Shown: positions 7,540 through 19,774, counted from the first letter of the stretch. The stretch: DNA of 64,000 bases from Thermococcus alcaliphilus (GCF_024054535.1 NZ_JAMXLV010000016.1:1-64000), one strand, 5' to 3'. The notes: generated by a model not told the origin, from the sequence alone. Translations and numbers: made by a program.

Positions 7540-8376
7540 GTGTTCAAAATAGTTCACAAGGAGAGATTGGCTCCACATATTAATCTTTTTGAAATAGAAG
7601 CACCCAGAATAGCTAAACATGCGAAACCAGGTCAGTTTGTTGTCATAAGGCTTCACGAGAGGGGAGAAAGAATCCCTCTAACGATAGCGGATACAAATCC
7701 CCAAAAAGGTACAATAACGATAGTTGCCCAAGAGGTTGGGAAAACGACCTATGAGTTAGGAACATATGAGGCAGGACAGTACCTTTTAGATGTTCTGGGG
7801 CCCTTGGGACAGCCAAGTCACATAGACAAGTTTGGAACCGTAGTTATGATAGGGGGTGGAGTAGGAGTAGCAGAAATTTATCCCGTTGCAAGAGCCATGA
7901 AAAAAGCGGGGAATTATGTAATATCCATTCTAGGTTTTAGAACCAAAGAACTCGTTTTTTGGGAGGATAAGTTAAGATCGGTAAGTGATGAGGTGATAGT
8001 AACAACTAACGACGGAAGCTATGGGATGAAAGGATTTACAACTCATGCACTTAAAAAGCTCATCGATGAAGGGAGGAAGATAGACCTCGTTCATGCTGTA
8101 GGACCAACTATTATGATGAAATTCGTTGCAGAGCTGACGAAACCCCATGGAATCAAAACCATAGTTAGTCTAAATCCAATAATGGTTGATGCAACAGGCA
8201 TGTGCGGTGTCTGCAGGGTTACTGTAGGGGGAGATATAAAGTTTGCATGTGTAGATGGGCCAGAGTTCGATGGGCATGAAGTTGATTTTGATGAGCTTAT
8301 GAGAAGACTGGATTATTATAAAGACTTGGAGAAACTTTCATTTGAAAAATGGAAGCGCGAGAGGGGGATGGTTTAA
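7540..8376 (+). CDS. nfnS: NADH-dependent ferredoxin:NADP oxidoreductase small subunit (sulfide dehydrogenase beta)
   Basis: 278 residues of the ferredoxin-reductase type. KPGQFVVIRL near the N-terminus marks the FAD site, IGGGVGVAEIYPVA the NAD site, and MCGVCRVTVGG with a later CVDGP the [2Fe-2S] cluster near the C-terminus. With NfnL it bifurcates electrons between NADPH, NAD and ferredoxin; the pair was first named sulfide dehydrogenase. GTG 7540 is preceded by GTGGTGATG. The gene is directly abutted by nfnL and is divergent from the sulfhydrogenase operon, so NADP(H) made by one can be used by the other. Confidence 0.93.
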   Translation: MFKIVHKERLAPHINLFEIEAPRIAKHAKPGQFVVIRLHERGERIPLTIADTNPQKGTITIVAQEVGKTTYELGTYEAGQYLLDVLGPLGQPSHIDKFGTVVMIGGGVGVAEIYPVARAMKKAGNYVISILGFRTKELVFWEDKLRSVSDEVIVTTNDGSYGMKGFTTHALKKLIDEGRKIDLVHAVGPTIMMKFVAELTKPHGIKTIVSLNPIMVDATGMCGVCRVTVGGDIKFACVDGPEFDGHEVDFDELMRRLDYYKDLEKLSFEKWKRERGMV

Positions 8377-9780
<1,404 letters not shown>

Positions 9781-9810
9781 ATTTCTCTACTCTCTATTTT
9801 TGGTGATAGT

Positions 9811-10355
9811 ATGGAGTTCTTTGAGGTTGTTAAAAAGAGGAGAAGCATTAGAAAGTATCAGAAGAAAAAGGTTCCAAAGGAGTACGTGGAGAAGATTCTG
9901 GAGGCGGCATTTTATTCCCCAAGCTCAAGGAACAGAAGGCCATGGCACTTCGTAGTTGTTGACGAGGAAGAGCTCATTAAAAAGCTAGCTCAAACAAGAC
10001 CAGCGTTGGAGTTTTTGGAAACAGCGCACCTTTAGCAATAGTTGTATGCGGAGATGAGGAAATAAGCTCCGCTTGGGTGTTTGATGCATCTATAGCGGCA
10101 GAACACATACAGCTGGCTACCACGGCGTTAGGATTAGGTGCATGTTGGGGACATGTACTCGACAGAATGCACAACGAAGAGAAGAGTGCGGAAGACTACG
10201 TAAGAGAGCTCTTAGGAATCCCAGAGCATGTGAGAGTTTTATGCGTCATTGGCATAGGCTATCCCGCCGAAGAAAAGCCGCCCCACAGTGAAAAAGAAGT
10301 AATGTGGGAGAGGGTTCACCGGAACAAGTTTGGAAACTTATGGAAAATGAAGTAA
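9811..10355 (+). pseudogene. Nitroreductase family protein, interrupted by a frameshift
   Basis: The first part (9811-10035) begins MEFFEVVKKRRSIRKYQ and has SPSSRNRRPWHFVVV, the FMN-binding start of a nitroreductase. It then runs out of frame and stops. The remainder continues in another frame, NSAPLAIVVCGDEE...FDASIAAEHIQLATTALGLGACWGHV, to a normal C-terminus at 10355. Adding one base in the T5 run near 10010-10015 would restore one protein of about 181 residues, the usual family length. Either a real mutation or a homopolymer sequencing error. Confidence 0.85.
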
Positions 10356-10357
10356 AG

Positions 10358-11263
10358 CTAAATAACAGCAGGAATCCCCGGAACTCTTGGGAAGGGTTGC
10401 ACCTCAGCTATGTGCTTTGCGCCAACTATATACCTAACAAGCCTCTCCACTCCGATGCCGGCTCCAGCAGAGGGCTTAAGTTTTCCAGCTTTTGCAACCT
10501 CGAGGTAAGGCCTAAAGGCCTCTAAGCTTAACCCGCTTTCCTTAAGCTTTTTAACTATCACATCATACTGCCACTCCCTTTCTCCACCGCTAGAAACCTC
10601 CCCGTAACCTTCGGGCAAGATCAAATCGTAGTTTCTAAAGTGCCCCGGTCTCTCCGGATCTTCCCTGTCGTAGAATTCCCTCGAAATGTCCGTTATCCAG
10701 AAAGGCTCGCTCATTGCCTTACTTGCTTTCTCTTCGTCCCCAAACTCTTCTCTTATTTCGGCCATTGTGAAGCGCTTAAACGGTGACTTAACCTTGGGCA
10801 GTTCTCTCCCTTCAAGTTCATCCCATTTCCTCGCTTCCTTAAAGAGCCCAACCATGAGCTCCTCAATCAACCCCATGACGTCGTCCATAGTGGCATAGGC
10901 TATCTCAAAGTCAAGCTGGGTAAATTCATATGCATGCCTTCCATCGTCTCTATCTCTCTCTTCAAGCCTGATGTTTGGTGAAAGAACAAATATCTTTTCC
11001 AATCCCATCGCTATGGCAAACTGCTTATGCAGAATCATGCTGTGCATCAGCTTTAGTCTTGTCCCATAAGCTTCAATTTCTGGGGCTCTCATTTTACTCG
11101 CCGCCGGATCTGGCCACAAGGGATCGGTTATCGAGCTAAGCATAACCGGCAAGAGCCACTTAAAGCCCTTCTTCACAAAGAAGTCTGTCATATAGTCTAT
11201 AACTTTCGTCTGTACTCTTATCACCTTTTCAATATCCCTGCTTACAAGTTGAACTGCGTTCAT
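10358..11263 (-). CDS. Archaeal asparagine synthetase (AspRS/AsnRS-related)
   Basis: About 301 residues forming only the class II catalytic core, without an anticodon-binding domain. Motif-like stretches are RLKLMHSMILHKQFAIAMG, RDDGRHAYEFTQLDFEIA, GEVSSGGEREWQYD and the motif 3 GAGIGVERLVRYI. A Pyrococcus protein of this type makes asparagine from aspartate. It is not an aspartyl-tRNA synthetase. ATG 11263 follows GGTGATGCTC; two earlier in-frame starts lie in that ribosome site. Confidence 0.87.
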   Translation of the reverse strand: MNAVQLVSRDIEKVIRVQTKVIDYMTDFFVKKGFKWLLPVMLSSITDPLWPDPAASKMRAPEIEAYGTRLKLMHSMILHKQFAIAMGLEKIFVLSPNIRLEERDRDDGRHAYEFTQLDFEIAYATMDDVMGLIEELMVGLFKEARKWDELEGRELPKVKSPFKRFTMAEIREEFGDEEKASKAMSEPFWITDISREFYDREDPERPGHFRNYDLILPEGYGEVSSGGEREWQYDVIVKKLKESGLSLEAFRPYLEVAKAGKLKPSAGAGIGVERLVRYIVGAKHIAEVQPFPRVPGIPAVI

Positions 11264-11481
11264 GAGCATCACCAGTATGAGGAATTACCGAAGTCCTATA
11301 TGTACTTTGTGCAAAAAACTTTGAAAAATTGGTAAATTTGCAAAGAAGTAGGGCTATTATCTTAGATTTTATCCAATAGGTTTATAAAAAACATTGACAC
11401 AATTATCACAAACCCCAGCTATGAACTTTCAATCTCAACAACAAAAAGTCACAAGAAGAGAAGATAAGAAAGGAAAAGACT

Positions 11482-13680
11482 TCACTGCTGTGGACAGACG
11501 TCCTTCTCTGTCGGTGGGTTTGGATCAAGGCCTTTTCTCTGTCTTATCTGTCTTATGATGTTTATTGCAAGTTCATTTGGAACCCTCTTGAAGCCAGCGT
11601 GCTCTGTGCTCCACAACGCTCTACCGCTTGTTGCACCCCTAATTGCCCCGGCGAATCCGAACATCTCTGCCACTGGAGCCTCTGCAATGATAATCATTAC
11701 TTCACCTTCTTGCCTCATGTCGACAAGCTGTCCTCTTCTCTGGTTAAGCTCTCTGCTGACTGCACCCATGTATTCGTATGGAACGTTAATAATGACCTTC
11801 TGGTATGGCTCATAAAGCACTGGGTTCGCCTTCATCATTGCACAGTGGATAGCGGTTCTAATTGCTGGGTAAATCTGAGCTGGACCTCTGTGGACGTTGT
11901 CCTCGTGAATCTTTGCATCCACGAGTCTAACTATTACCTTCATTACAGGCTCTCTGGCAAGTGGTCCCTCGTCCATTGCCTGGTGGAAACCATCTACAAG
12001 GAGATCCATAACTTCGTTGAGGTACTGAATACCCTTGGTGTTGTCAAGGAACATGTTTCCGTTGTAGATGTCCACAATGCCTCTTGCAATGTCGTAGTCC
12101 ATTCCAAGCTCTGCGAGCTTCTTTGCAACAGCCTTTGGATCTTTTGGTCTTCCTTCCGGTATTTCGCCTTCTCTAATTGCTTGGTAGATCTCATCTGGCA
12201 TTGGCTCAACAACAATGTAGAACCTGTTGTGCTTGTTTGGTGACTTTCCTTCGACTATTGGGCTTTGCTTTGTAATGCTTTCTCTGTAAACGACGATTGG
12301 CTCTGAAACATCGACATCAACGCCCCATTGCTCCTTAAGGTGCACGAGCTTGACCTCAAGGTGGAGCTCACCCATACCGCTGAGGAGGTGCTGACCTGTT
12401 TCCTCGTCAATCTTGACGTGGAGTGTTGGATCTTCCTTGGCGAGCTGTCTGAGAGCTTCGATAAGCCTTGGTAAGTCTTTAACGTTCTTGGCCTCAATAG
12501 CCACTGTAACGACGGGCTCACTTGTGTAGTGAAGTGCCTCGAATGGCTCGATTTGCTCCTCGCTAACTGTCTCACCAGCCATTGCATCTCTCAAACCTGT
12601 CACAGCAACTATATTACCTGCTGGGACGGCTTCCATGTTGATTCTCTCTGGTCCCATATAGATACCAACTTGCTGGATTCTCGCTTTCCTCTTTGCGGTG
12701 ATGAGGTAAACCTCTTGACCCGTCCTTACAGTACCGCTCCATACTCTACCGGTTGCAACTTCACCGGCGTGCTTGTCAATAATGATCTTTGTAACAACCA
12801 TGGCCATCTTTCCATTTGGATCACAGTTAAGCATCGCTTGACCAACATCGCTCTCGATGTCTCCTCTCCAAAGGTGCGGAATTCTGTACTTCTGTGCTTG
12901 TAGTGGATTTGGAAGGTGCCTTACTACCATATCCAAAACAACCACGTGAAGTGGAGCCTTCTTTCTAAGGGTCTTTAGGTCACCAGCGTTTGTTAAGTCA
13001 ATAATGTCCTTGAATGAGACACCGGTCTTCCTCATGTAGGGAACGCTGAGTGCCCAGTTGTAATAAGCTGAACCAAAGGCAACACTACCGTCCTCAACTT
13101 TAACAAGCCACTTGTCCCTAAACTCTGGAGGAGCGTACCTCCTAATCAAACGGTTTACATCGGTAATTACCTTAACAAACCTCTCCTGCATCTGCTGCGG
13201 GGTAAGCTTGAGCTCCTTAATGAGTCTGTCAACCTTGTTTATGAAGAGAACTGGCTTGACGTACTCTCTCAAAGCCTGCCTAAGAACAGTCTCCGTCTGG
13301 GGCATTACACCCTCGACGGCATCCACAACGATTATTGCTCCATCTATGGCTCTCATTGCTCTTGTAACGTCACCACCGAAGTCAACGTGACCTGGAGTGT
13401 CAATGAGGTTGATGAGGTACTTTTGCCCCTCATACTCGTGAATCATTGAAACGTTAGCGGCGTTAATTGTAATACCTCTTGCCTGTTCTTGCTCATCGAA
13501 GTCAAGGACAAGCTGCTTTCCTGCAAGCTCTTCGCTAATCATTCCCGCTCCAGCCAACAGGTTGTCACTAAGTGTCGTCTTACCGTGGTCAATGTGAGCG
13601 GCAATACCCATATTTCTAATTCTCTCTGGTTGAGTCATCAATTGCTTGATTTCCTTAATCATCTCTTCCCTTTTTCCCAT
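11482..13680 (-). CDS. fusA: Translation elongation factor EF-2
   Basis: 732 residues, the normal archaeal length. The G1 motif is in [16 protein letters not shown] near residues 27-42, followed by [20 protein letters not shown] and NKVDR. The diphthamide loop is [13 protein letters not shown] in domain IV. It drives translocation on the ribosome. A TATA-like GATTTATAAC about 60 bp upstream and GGTGGTGCGAT before the ATG support a monocistronic highly expressed gene. Confidence 0.98.
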   Translation of the reverse strand: MGKREEMIKEIKQLMTQPERIRNMGIAAHIDHGKTTLSDNLLAGAGMISEELAGKQLVLDFDEQEQARGITINAANVSMIHEYEGQKYLINLIDTPGHVDFGGDVTRAMRAIDGAIIVVDAVEGVMPQTETVLRQALREYVKPVLFINKVDRLIKELKLTPQQMQERFVKVITDVNRLIRRYAPPEFRDKWLVKVEDGSVAFGSAYYNWALSVPYMRKTGVSFKDIIDLTNAGDLKTLRKKAPLHVVVLDMVVRHLPNPLQAQKYRIPHLWRGDIESDVGQAMLNCDPNGKMAMVVTKIIIDKHAGEVATGRVWSGTVRTGQEVYLITAKRKARIQQVGIYMGPERINMEAVPAGNIVAVTGLRDAMAGETVSEEQIEPFEALHYTSEPVVTVAIEAKNVKDLPRLIEALRQLAKEDPTLHVKIDEETGQHLLSGMGELHLEVKLVHLKEQWGVDVDVSEPIVVYRESITKQSPIVEGKSPNKHNRFYIVVEPMPDEIYQAIREGEIPEGRPKDPKAVAKKLAELGMDYDIARGIVDIYNGNMFLDNTKGIQYLNEVMDLLVDGFHQAMDEGPLAREPVMKVIVRLVDAKIHEDNVHRGPAQIYPAIRTAIHCAMMKANPVLYEPYQKVIINVPYEYMGAVSRELNQRRGQLVDMRQEGEVMIIIAEAPVAEMFGFAGAIRGATSGRALWSTEHAGFKRVPNELAINIIRQIRQRKGLDPNPPTEKDVCPQQ

Positions 13681-13752
13681 ATCGCACCACCTAAAACATT
13701 GATCGTCAGTTCATCATTCACTTCAAAAGTCCAGTTATAAATCTTTCCATAA

Positions 13753-14553
13753 CTATTTCCCGAACCTTCTGTGGCGTTTTTGATATTCTCTTATTATCCT
13801 CAAAAAGTCAATCTTCCTGAATTCGGGAAAATACACATCAACGAAGAAAAGCTCGCTATAGGCAATCTGATAAAGAAGGAAATTGCTTATCCTTATCTCC
13901 CCACCTGTCCTTATAACTATATCCGGGTCAGACATGTTGGGCACATAAAGATACCTCTTCAAGAGCTCCTCGTTTATTTCATTTTTGCTCAGCTTTCCAG
14001 CTTGAACGTCTTCAACAATTCTCTTTACGGCATCAACAATCTCGCTTCTCCCCCCGTAGGCAACGGCAATGTTTAGGGTATAGTTATTGTATTTCCTCGT
14101 AGCTTTTTCAGCCTCTTCCGCCGCTTCCCTCACGTTCTTTGGCAGCAGCTCTTTCCTACCTAAGACATTGACCCTTATTCCATACTTGTGGACTCTTTCA
14201 TCATGTACAAGTTCTTTGAACTTCTTTTCGAAGAGATCCATGAGCATCTTCACTTCTTCCTTGCTTCTCTTAAAGTTCTCAGTTGAGAAAGCGTAAACAG
14301 TCAGCGTCCTTATTCCCAGCTCCCTGCACCACTCAAGAATTTCTTCCAGCTTTCTGGAACCAAAAAAGTGACCGTACCAAGGAGGCTTGTCCAAAAGTCT
14401 TGCCCACCTTCTATTGCCATCCATTATGATTGCAACATGCTTGGGTATCTTTTCAGGCTGAGACTTAACTTTTTCAAAGAGGTAAGACTCATACAAGTCA
14501 TAAGCGGGTTTAAATAAAATATGAGGAATTTTGGAAACAATCCTGTAGAGCAT
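13753..14553 (-). CDS. uppS: cis-Prenyltransferase (undecaprenyl diphosphate synthase family)
   Basis: 266 residues with all family regions: HVAIIMDGNRRWAR (catalytic Asp), GHFFGSRKLEEIL, VYAFSTENFKRSKEEV, and the C-terminal DIVIRTGGEIRISNFL followed by YSELFFVDVYFPEF. It makes the long-chain polyprenyl diphosphate carrier for N-glycosylation and other surface glycans. Archaeal products vary in length, so the chain length is not assigned. It is 6 bp downstream of the carbonic-anhydrase-like gene in one operon. Confidence 0.93.
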   Translation of the reverse strand: MLYRIVSKIPHILFKPAYDLYESYLFEKVKSQPEKIPKHVAIIMDGNRRWARLLDKPPWYGHFFGSRKLEEILEWCRELGIRTLTVYAFSTENFKRSKEEVKMLMDLFEKKFKELVHDERVHKYGIRVNVLGRKELLPKNVREAAEEAEKATRKYNNYTLNIAVAYGGRSEIVDAVKRIVEDVQAGKLSKNEINEELLKRYLYVPNMSDPDIVIRTGGEIRISNFLLYQIAYSELFFVDVYFPEFRKIDFLRIIREYQKRHRRFGK

Positions 14554-14559
14554 CTTCCT

Positions 14560-15084
14560 TCACTCAATCTTCTTTCTCTTTGCCATGTGCATTTCGGCAA
14601 GCTCAATATAAATCTCAGCATTCTTCTTTGTCATCTCTATTTCCTCTTCACTGAGCTGCCTTACAACTTTGCCCGGAACACCTACGACAAGGCTGTAATC
14701 TGGAATCTCCTTCCCTGGAGGTATTAAAGCTCCAGCCCCTATGATAACATGATTCCCAATCTTTGCACCATCCAACACCACAGCACCCATTCCTACAATA
14801 ACGTAATTTCCAATCTTTGCCCCGTGGACAACTGCGTTGTGCCCTATTGTAACGTACTCCCCTATTATTGTGGGCGTTCCATGGGAAGTGTGGATGCTAA
14901 CATTGTCCTGAATGTTGGAGCCCCTTCCAACGTATATCTGTTCTATGTCTCCCCTCAGAACTGCTGAAGGCCAAACGCTCGTTTTCTCCTCCAAAACGAC
15001 GTCTCCAATTATGTAAGCGTTCTCATCCACAAAAGCCGTTTCGTGAATTTTAGGTTTCTTTCCATTTAGCTCGTAAACCACCAT
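14560..15084 (-). CDS. Gamma-class carbonic anhydrase-like protein
   Basis: 174 residues of left-handed beta-helix with hexapeptide repeats. The zinc ligands expected of gamma-carbonic anhydrases are visible in IHTSHG and IGHNAVVHG. Catalytic activity varies in this branch and is not proven. ATG 15084 has GGTGGTAATC in front and gives the normal family start MVVYELNGKKPKIH; an ATG at 15132 would add 16 unrelated residues. The gene is divergent from hjc. Confidence 0.9.
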   Translation of the reverse strand: MVVYELNGKKPKIHETAFVDENAYIIGDVVLEEKTSVWPSAVLRGDIEQIYVGRGSNIQDNVSIHTSHGTPTIIGEYVTIGHNAVVHGAKIGNYVIVGMGAVVLDGAKIGNHVIIGAGALIPPGKEIPDYSLVVGVPGKVVRQLSEEEIEMTKKNAEIYIELAEMHMAKRKKIE

Positions 15085-15158
15085 GATTACCACCAGTAAT
15101 GGCTGGGTAAAACAACTTATAAACTTTAACACCCTAAAAGATATGTGGTGGGACGCTA

Positions 15159-15563
15159 ATGAGATATCGAAAAGGGGCCAGTGCTGAGAGAGAGCTTATA
15201 AAAATGCTTGAAAAAGAGGGGTTTGCCGTTGTTAGGTCAGCGGGGAGCAAAAAAGTTGATATAGTTGCGGGGAATGGTAAGCTTTACCTCTGCATTGAGG
15301 TTAAAACCACGAGGAGCGATAAAATCTATTTAAGCGAGGAAGAGGTTGAGAAGGTAAAAAGCTTTGCCAACAGATTTGGAGGAGAAGGAATCTTTGCTAT
15401 CAAATTCATAAACAATGGTTGGTATTTTTTTGATGCTGAAAAGCTAAAAAAGAGCGGAAAAAATTATAGAATAACCCTTCAAACGGCAAAGCATAAAGCC
15501 AAAACCTTTGATGAAGTAGTTGGTAAGCAAAAATCTTTAATTGAGGTGATTGAAGGTGGATAA
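15159..15563 (+). CDS. hjc: Holliday junction resolvase Hjc
   Basis: 134 residues with the archaeal resolvase nuclease fold. Conserved acidic and basic residues are seen in [25 protein letters not shown] and [12 protein letters not shown] (the E-V-K nuclease motif), followed by a basic C-terminal region. It cuts four-way junctions in recombination and repair. The gene overlaps the next ORF slightly at its 3' end. Confidence 0.95.
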   Translation: MRYRKGASAERELIKMLEKEGFAVVRSAGSKKVDIVAGNGKLYLCIEVKTTRSDKIYLSEEEVEKVKSFANRFGGEGIFAIKFINNGWYFFDAEKLKKSGKNYRITLQTAKHKAKTFDEVVGKQKSLIEVIEGG

Positions 15564-17097
15564 AAGGGCAATTGTTTTGATAGCAATTCTCTTTTTGCTC
15601 CCTATCCCAGGGGCAAGTGCCCAGCCTTCTCTGTTACTTGAAGTCACTCAAAAAAGCTTTGAAGCAAAGCCCGGTGAAACAATCTCAGTTCCCGTTACAC
15701 TAAGCAATATTGGTAACGAAACGGCAGAGAACGTAACCATCTACATCTCCGGGCCACTCATCGAGGGTCTTCTCTACAGCCAAGATGTCATAAAAAAGCT
15801 AGAACCTGGAGAAAAAGTAGAGAAAACTCTGCCCATATATGTTGAAAACCCCAAAGCAGGGGTTTATGACCTAAAAGTGGTTGCAAGGGTAGGAGCGGTG
15901 CTTATTGAAGTTCCAATATCCCTAAGAATCCTAACAAAAGTGAGCTATTCAATTGACATCGATGTGAAGGACAGGTATCTCTTTGGGGAAGACGTTGCAA
16001 TAACGCTGAAGGTTTCCTCTTCATCCAACGGGATAATTTTTGGGGATGTTTCTTATGAAATCTACAGAGAAAACGTTTCGATTGCAGAGAAGTCCATCCA
16101 CAACATCTTCCTTTACCCCGAATATCCAAAAAACAGGTGGGAGTACGTGATATTTCTTCCCAAGCCAGACGTGGGAAAATACACAGTTGTTATGAGAAGC
16201 AGGTTTGGGGGAATCTCAAAAACAATTACAAAAAGCTTTGAGGTTTATCAAAGGAAGCTGAGATACGAGACAAAATTCGAAAAGGGCATAATATACGTGA
16301 GAGTTTTAGACGAGGAAGGAAACGGGGTGGAAGGAATACCAGTAACGATAGAGGGCACTGAGCTGAAAACTAATTCCTATGGAATAGCTTTCGTTGAGGC
16401 AAAGGAGCCCGGAACTTATCATATAACCCTCAATCTTGATGGAAAAATAGTTGAAACGTTTGTTGAAGTTAAAAAGCTCTTCATGGCATATGAACAGAGA
16501 AATGAAACTCTTTTAGTCTACGTTAGGGACTCGGCAGGAAAAGGAATAGGGAACGTTACCATAGAGGCCATAGGGCCGATTGGAAAAACCTACAGCGTAA
16601 CGGATGAAAATGGGACGGCAGTGATAAACTTAAACGAGACTGGCTTCGGTAGCATCTCTCTAAAAGCCGAGAGCGATAGGTATTTGAGTGCTGAGGCAAT
16701 AGTAACTGTCAAGGAACCCAAAAAGCCAGAAACTGAGACCCCAACTCAAACAACTCCCACCCCAATAAACCAGACAACACCAATTCCTCCAGTGAAACCA
16801 AAAGATTATGGAAACTTACCCCTAATCCTAGTTCTCTCCGCAATAATCTTTGGGAGCACTTCTTATCTAGCCCTTTTCAAGCCCCTTAAATTCGAAGAGC
16901 AGCTCGATAAATACTACTTCGTAAAGGTGAGGGCTCCAAGGCTTAGGGAGCTTCGCAACTTCAGATATGAAAAAGCAATAAACGCTGTCGATGCAAGGGC
17001 AACAAAAGGAAAGGTAGCAATAGAGGACGGTAAAGTAATATGGGAGATAGACAAACTTGAACCCGGGGAAGAGGCCTTTTTGCAGGTTATTCTCTGA
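15556..17097 (+). CDS. Secreted, membrane-anchored beta-sandwich protein
   Basis: About 513 residues. An N-terminal signal peptide ([19 protein letters not shown]) leads to a CARDB/NEW3-type domain with [19 protein letters not shown], then further Ig-like domains ([37 protein letters not shown]). A Thr/Pro-rich linker (about 390-415), one membrane helix ([20 protein letters not shown]), and a basic cytosolic tail of about 70 residues follow. Function is unknown; it may bind surface polymers. GTG 15556 fits GAGGTGAT better than TTG 15550, which is within that site. Confidence 0.78.
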   Translation: MDKRAIVLIAILFLLPIPGASAQPSLLLEVTQKSFEAKPGETISVPVTLSNIGNETAENVTIYISGPLIEGLLYSQDVIKKLEPGEKVEKTLPIYVENPKAGVYDLKVVARVGAVLIEVPISLRILTKVSYSIDIDVKDRYLFGEDVAITLKVSSSSNGIIFGDVSYEIYRENVSIAEKSIHNIFLYPEYPKNRWEYVIFLPKPDVGKYTVVMRSRFGGISKTITKSFEVYQRKLRYETKFEKGIIYVRVLDEEGNGVEGIPVTIEGTELKTNSYGIAFVEAKEPGTYHITLNLDGKIVETFVEVKKLFMAYEQRNETLLVYVRDSAGKGIGNVTIEAIGPIGKTYSVTDENGTAVINLNETGFGSISLKAESDRYLSAEAIVTVKEPKKPETETPTQTTPTPINQTTPIPPVKPKDYGNLPLILVLSAIIFGSTSYLALFKPLKFEEQLDKYYFVKVRAPRLRELRNFRYEKAINAVDARATKGKVAIEDGKVIWEIDKLEPGEEAFLQVIL

Positions 17098-17173
17098 ATC
17101 TTCTCTTTTCTTCGGAAAAATTTTTAAGGTCCAAAGCTTCATTAAGATAAGCATCTAAATGGAGGGTGATAAA

Positions 17174-18211
17174 ATGGTCAACTGGGAGCTTATGCAGAAG
17201 GTTATCGAAGCTCCAGGGGTTTCTGGATACGAGTTCATGGGAATCAGGAATGTTGTAATCGAAGCTCTTGAAGGTTACGTCGATGAGATCAAAGTGGACA
17301 AGCTTGGAAACGTTATAGCCCACAAAAAGGGCGATAGTCCAAAGGTAATGATCGCTGCCCACATGGACAAAATAGGTCTTATGGTGAATCATATAGATGA
17401 AAAGGGTTATCTACACGTTGTTCCAGTTGGCGGGGTTGATCCAAGAACTCTTGTGGCACAAAGGGTAAGAATCTTCGGAGAAAAGGGAGAAATATATGGT
17501 ATAGTCGGACATGTTCCGCCCCACCTAACTAAGCCAGAAGAAAGAAACAAAGCTGCCGATTGGGACACAATAGTCATCGACATCGGAGCAGACTCCAAGG
17601 AAGAAGCGGAGAAAATGGGCGTAAAGGTAGGAACCATAATGGAATTTGCCCCTGCTTTCACAAGGCTTAACGAAAACCGCTTTGCGACCCCATATTTAGA
17701 CGATAGAATCTGCCTATATGCAATGATAGAAGCGGCAAGATCATTGGAAGGGCATCAAGCAGACATATACTTCGTGGCAAGCGTCCAAGAAGAGGTTGGA
17801 CTGAGAGGTGCTAGGGTGGCAAGCTATGCAATTGACCCAGAGATTGGAATAGCAATGGACGTTACCTTTGCCAAACAGCCAGGAGACAAAGGTAAAATAG
17901 TCCCAGAGCTCGGAAAAGGCCCTGTAATGGACGTTGGACCAAACATAAATCCAAAGGTTAGGGCATTTGCTGATGAAGTTGCTAAGAAATACGAGATACC
18001 CCTCCAAGTAGAGCCAAGCCCAAGACCAACTGGAACTGATGCAAACATCATGCAGATAAACCGTGAAGGAGTAGCGACAGCAGTCCTTTCGATTCCAATA
18101 AAATACATGCACTCACAGGTAGAGCTTGCCGATGCGAGAGACGTTGATAATACCATAAAACTTGCAAAACATCTGCTGGAAGAGCTCAAACCAATGGACT
18201 TAACTCCATGA
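17174..18211 (+). CDS. Tetrahedral M42 aminopeptidase TET3
   Basis: 345 residues of the M42 family, which forms dodecameric tetrahedral peptide-degrading particles. Metal-binding parts are [35 protein letters not shown] and the C-terminal [14 protein letters not shown]. The sequence from [11 protein letters not shown] onward closely follows the Pyrococcus TET3 type, which prefers lysine. ATG 17174 follows GGAGGGTGAT; ATG 17159 lies at that site. A promoter-like TTTTTAAGGTCC is about 45 bp upstream. Confidence 0.93.
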   Translation: MVNWELMQKVIEAPGVSGYEFMGIRNVVIEALEGYVDEIKVDKLGNVIAHKKGDSPKVMIAAHMDKIGLMVNHIDEKGYLHVVPVGGVDPRTLVAQRVRIFGEKGEIYGIVGHVPPHLTKPEERNKAADWDTIVIDIGADSKEEAEKMGVKVGTIMEFAPAFTRLNENRFATPYLDDRICLYAMIEAARSLEGHQADIYFVASVQEEVGLRGARVASYAIDPEIGIAMDVTFAKQPGDKGKIVPELGKGPVMDVGPNINPKVRAFADEVAKKYEIPLQVEPSPRPTGTDANIMQINREGVATAVLSIPIKYMHSQVELADARDVDNTIKLAKHLLEELKPMDLTP

Positions 18212-18256
18212 AAAACCTTATCTTTTCTTATTCCCTAATTATTCTTGGTGTTACGT

Positions 18257-18676
18257 GTGAAGAAAGAAGAGATTGGGTATAGAATAAAGCTCATAGAAAA
18301 GAGTATTCAGGTTATAAGAACATCGTTTCCAAAAACTCAAGAAAGATTTTCAAAGATGGGGCTTGCCAAAGACGGAATATACAAGCAGCTTGAATTTGCA
18401 ATTCAGAACCTTCTTGATGCTCTCAACGAAATCTCCTCCAGCTTAGAGCTTGGAGCAGTAAGTTATCAAGGAATAATTGAGAACCTGCATGAGGAGAAGA
18501 TTATTGATGATGAGCTGAAGGAGAAGCTTGATTTCTTGGTTCAGCTGAGAGATGTGTTAGTTTACAACTACGATATTCTTAACGATGAGATAGCTTTTAA
18601 GAACATGGAAGAATACCTGCAGTTCCTTGAAGAGGGTTTAAAATTCTTAACTTCTTTTCTGGAGGGTGAAGGGTGA
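18257..18676 (+). CDS. DUF86/HepT-like HEPN protein with altered active site
   Basis: 139 residues of all-helical DUF86 (HepT) type. The family motif R-N-x3-H-x-Y appears as RDVLVYNY, residues 98-105, so the catalytic His is Tyr103. There is no MNT partner gene next to it. It may therefore be a non-nuclease relative or a decayed toxin. GTG 18257 has GGTG six bases upstream. Its stop overlaps the GTG start of the archaemetzincin gene, suggesting co-translation. Confidence 0.75.
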   Translation: MKKEEIGYRIKLIEKSIQVIRTSFPKTQERFSKMGLAKDGIYKQLEFAIQNLLDALNEISSSLELGAVSYQGIIENLHEEKIIDDELKEKLDFLVQLRDVLVYNYDILNDEIAFKNMEEYLQFLEEGLKFLTSFLEGEG

Positions 18677-19221
18677 AGATAGGAATCCTTCCGTTGGTAG
18701 TGAAAGAGGTTGAGGAAGATGTTCTAAAGGGAGTTGCTGACTATATCAGAGAATTCTACTCAAAATTTGGGTTTAAAGTGGAGATTTTGCCTTTCCTAAC
18801 TGCAAGCGATCTCTTCTTTTCCTACAATCCAATTAGGGAGCAATTTCTCGGAAGATTCTTTCTTGCAAAGGTTGCTGAACATAGAGGGGATTTTTCAGCA
18901 GTTTTAGGGATCACTGATGCAGACCTCTATGAGGAGGGCATGAACTTCATTTTTGGACTAGCTAATCCCTACTTGAGAGCTGCTATAATATCACTGGCGA
19001 GACTGAGGCCAGAATTTTATAATGAAAAAGATAGAGAAGTTTTAAAAGAAAGGGCCATAAAGGAGGCAATGCACGAACTCGGGCATGTATTTGGGCTCGG
19101 CCATTGCGAAAACCCCAGATGCGTAATGCACTTCTCAAATTCAATAATCGACACTGATTATAAAGGAAAAGACTACTGCAAAAGATGCTTGAATAAGCTA
19201 AAAGAAACCTGGAGGGAATAA
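18673..19221 (+). CDS. amzA: Archaemetzincin zinc metalloprotease
   Basis: 182 residues with the extended metzincin motif HELGHVFGLGHC and a downstream Met in NPRCVMHFSNS. Four cysteines (GHC, PRC, YCKRC) should bind a second zinc as in the archaemetzincin family. It probably has limited proteolytic or aminopeptidase activity in the cytosol; no signal peptide is seen. GTG start overlaps the previous stop; the CYTH gene begins 2 bp after it. Confidence 0.93.
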   Translation: MKIGILPLVVKEVEEDVLKGVADYIREFYSKFGFKVEILPFLTASDLFFSYNPIREQFLGRFFLAKVAEHRGDFSAVLGITDADLYEEGMNFIFGLANPYLRAAIISLARLRPEFYNEKDREVLKERAIKEAMHELGHVFGLGHCENPRCVMHFSNSIIDTDYKGKDYCKRCLNKLKETWRE

Positions 19222-19222
19222 G

Positions 19223-19774
19223 ATGATCGAGATTGAGCTCAAAGGATATGCAGATGATAGGGTATTCGAAAGGGTTAGGGAAACCTTCACCTTTATGAGG
19301 AAAGAAATACACGAGGACATCTACTTCAACCACCCATGCAGGGATTTTGTAGAGACGGATGAGGCACTTAGGATAAGAATAAAACGCTTTAATGGTCATT
19401 TCGAGGCATTTCTCACGTACAAAGGACCCAAGATTGATACGCTTTCAAAAACAAGGAAGGAAATAGAAGTAAGCATTGAGGATGTTGATGCATATCTTGA
19501 ACTTTTAAGGCTTCTCGGCTTTAAAGAGGTTCTCACGGTGAGAAAAACTAGGGAGAAATATTACGTGGAGAAAGGCGTCACCATTACGTTAGATGATGTA
19601 GAGGGGCTTGGAAAGTTCGTCGAGATAGAAAAACTTGCAAAAGACGAAAAAGAAGTGCAAAAGGAAGTTCCACGGCTCATGGAAATCCTAAAGGCCCTTG
19701 GGATTGAAAAGTTTGAAAGAAAATCCTATCTAGAGCTGCTGATGGAAAGGCTCAGCTCTTCAACAGGGCTTTGA
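19223..19774 (+). CDS. CYTH domain protein (CyaB/ThTPase-like)
   Basis: 183 residues starting MIEIELKGYA, the ExExK metal/triphosphate motif of the CYTH fold. Later basic strands (RIRIKRFNG, TYKGPK, RKEIEV) and VEIEKL complete the tunnel. Members act as class IV adenylyl cyclases, thiamine triphosphatases or tripolyphosphatases; the activity here is not known. Its 3' end overlaps the convergent ATPase gene by 23 bp. Confidence 0.88.
   Translation: MIEIELKGYADDRVFERVRETFTFMRKEIHEDIYFNHPCRDFVETDEALRIRIKRFNGHFEAFLTYKGPKIDTLSKTRKEIEVSIEDVDAYLELLRLLGFKEVLTVRKTREKYYVEKGVTITLDDVEGLGKFVEIEKLAKDEKEVQKEVPRLMEILKALGIEKFERKSYLELLMERLSSSTGL

Noticed and set aside
10358-11263. Aspartyl- or asparaginyl-tRNA synthetase
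   Set aside because: The anticodon-binding domain is absent and the sequence follows the archaeal asparagine synthetase type.
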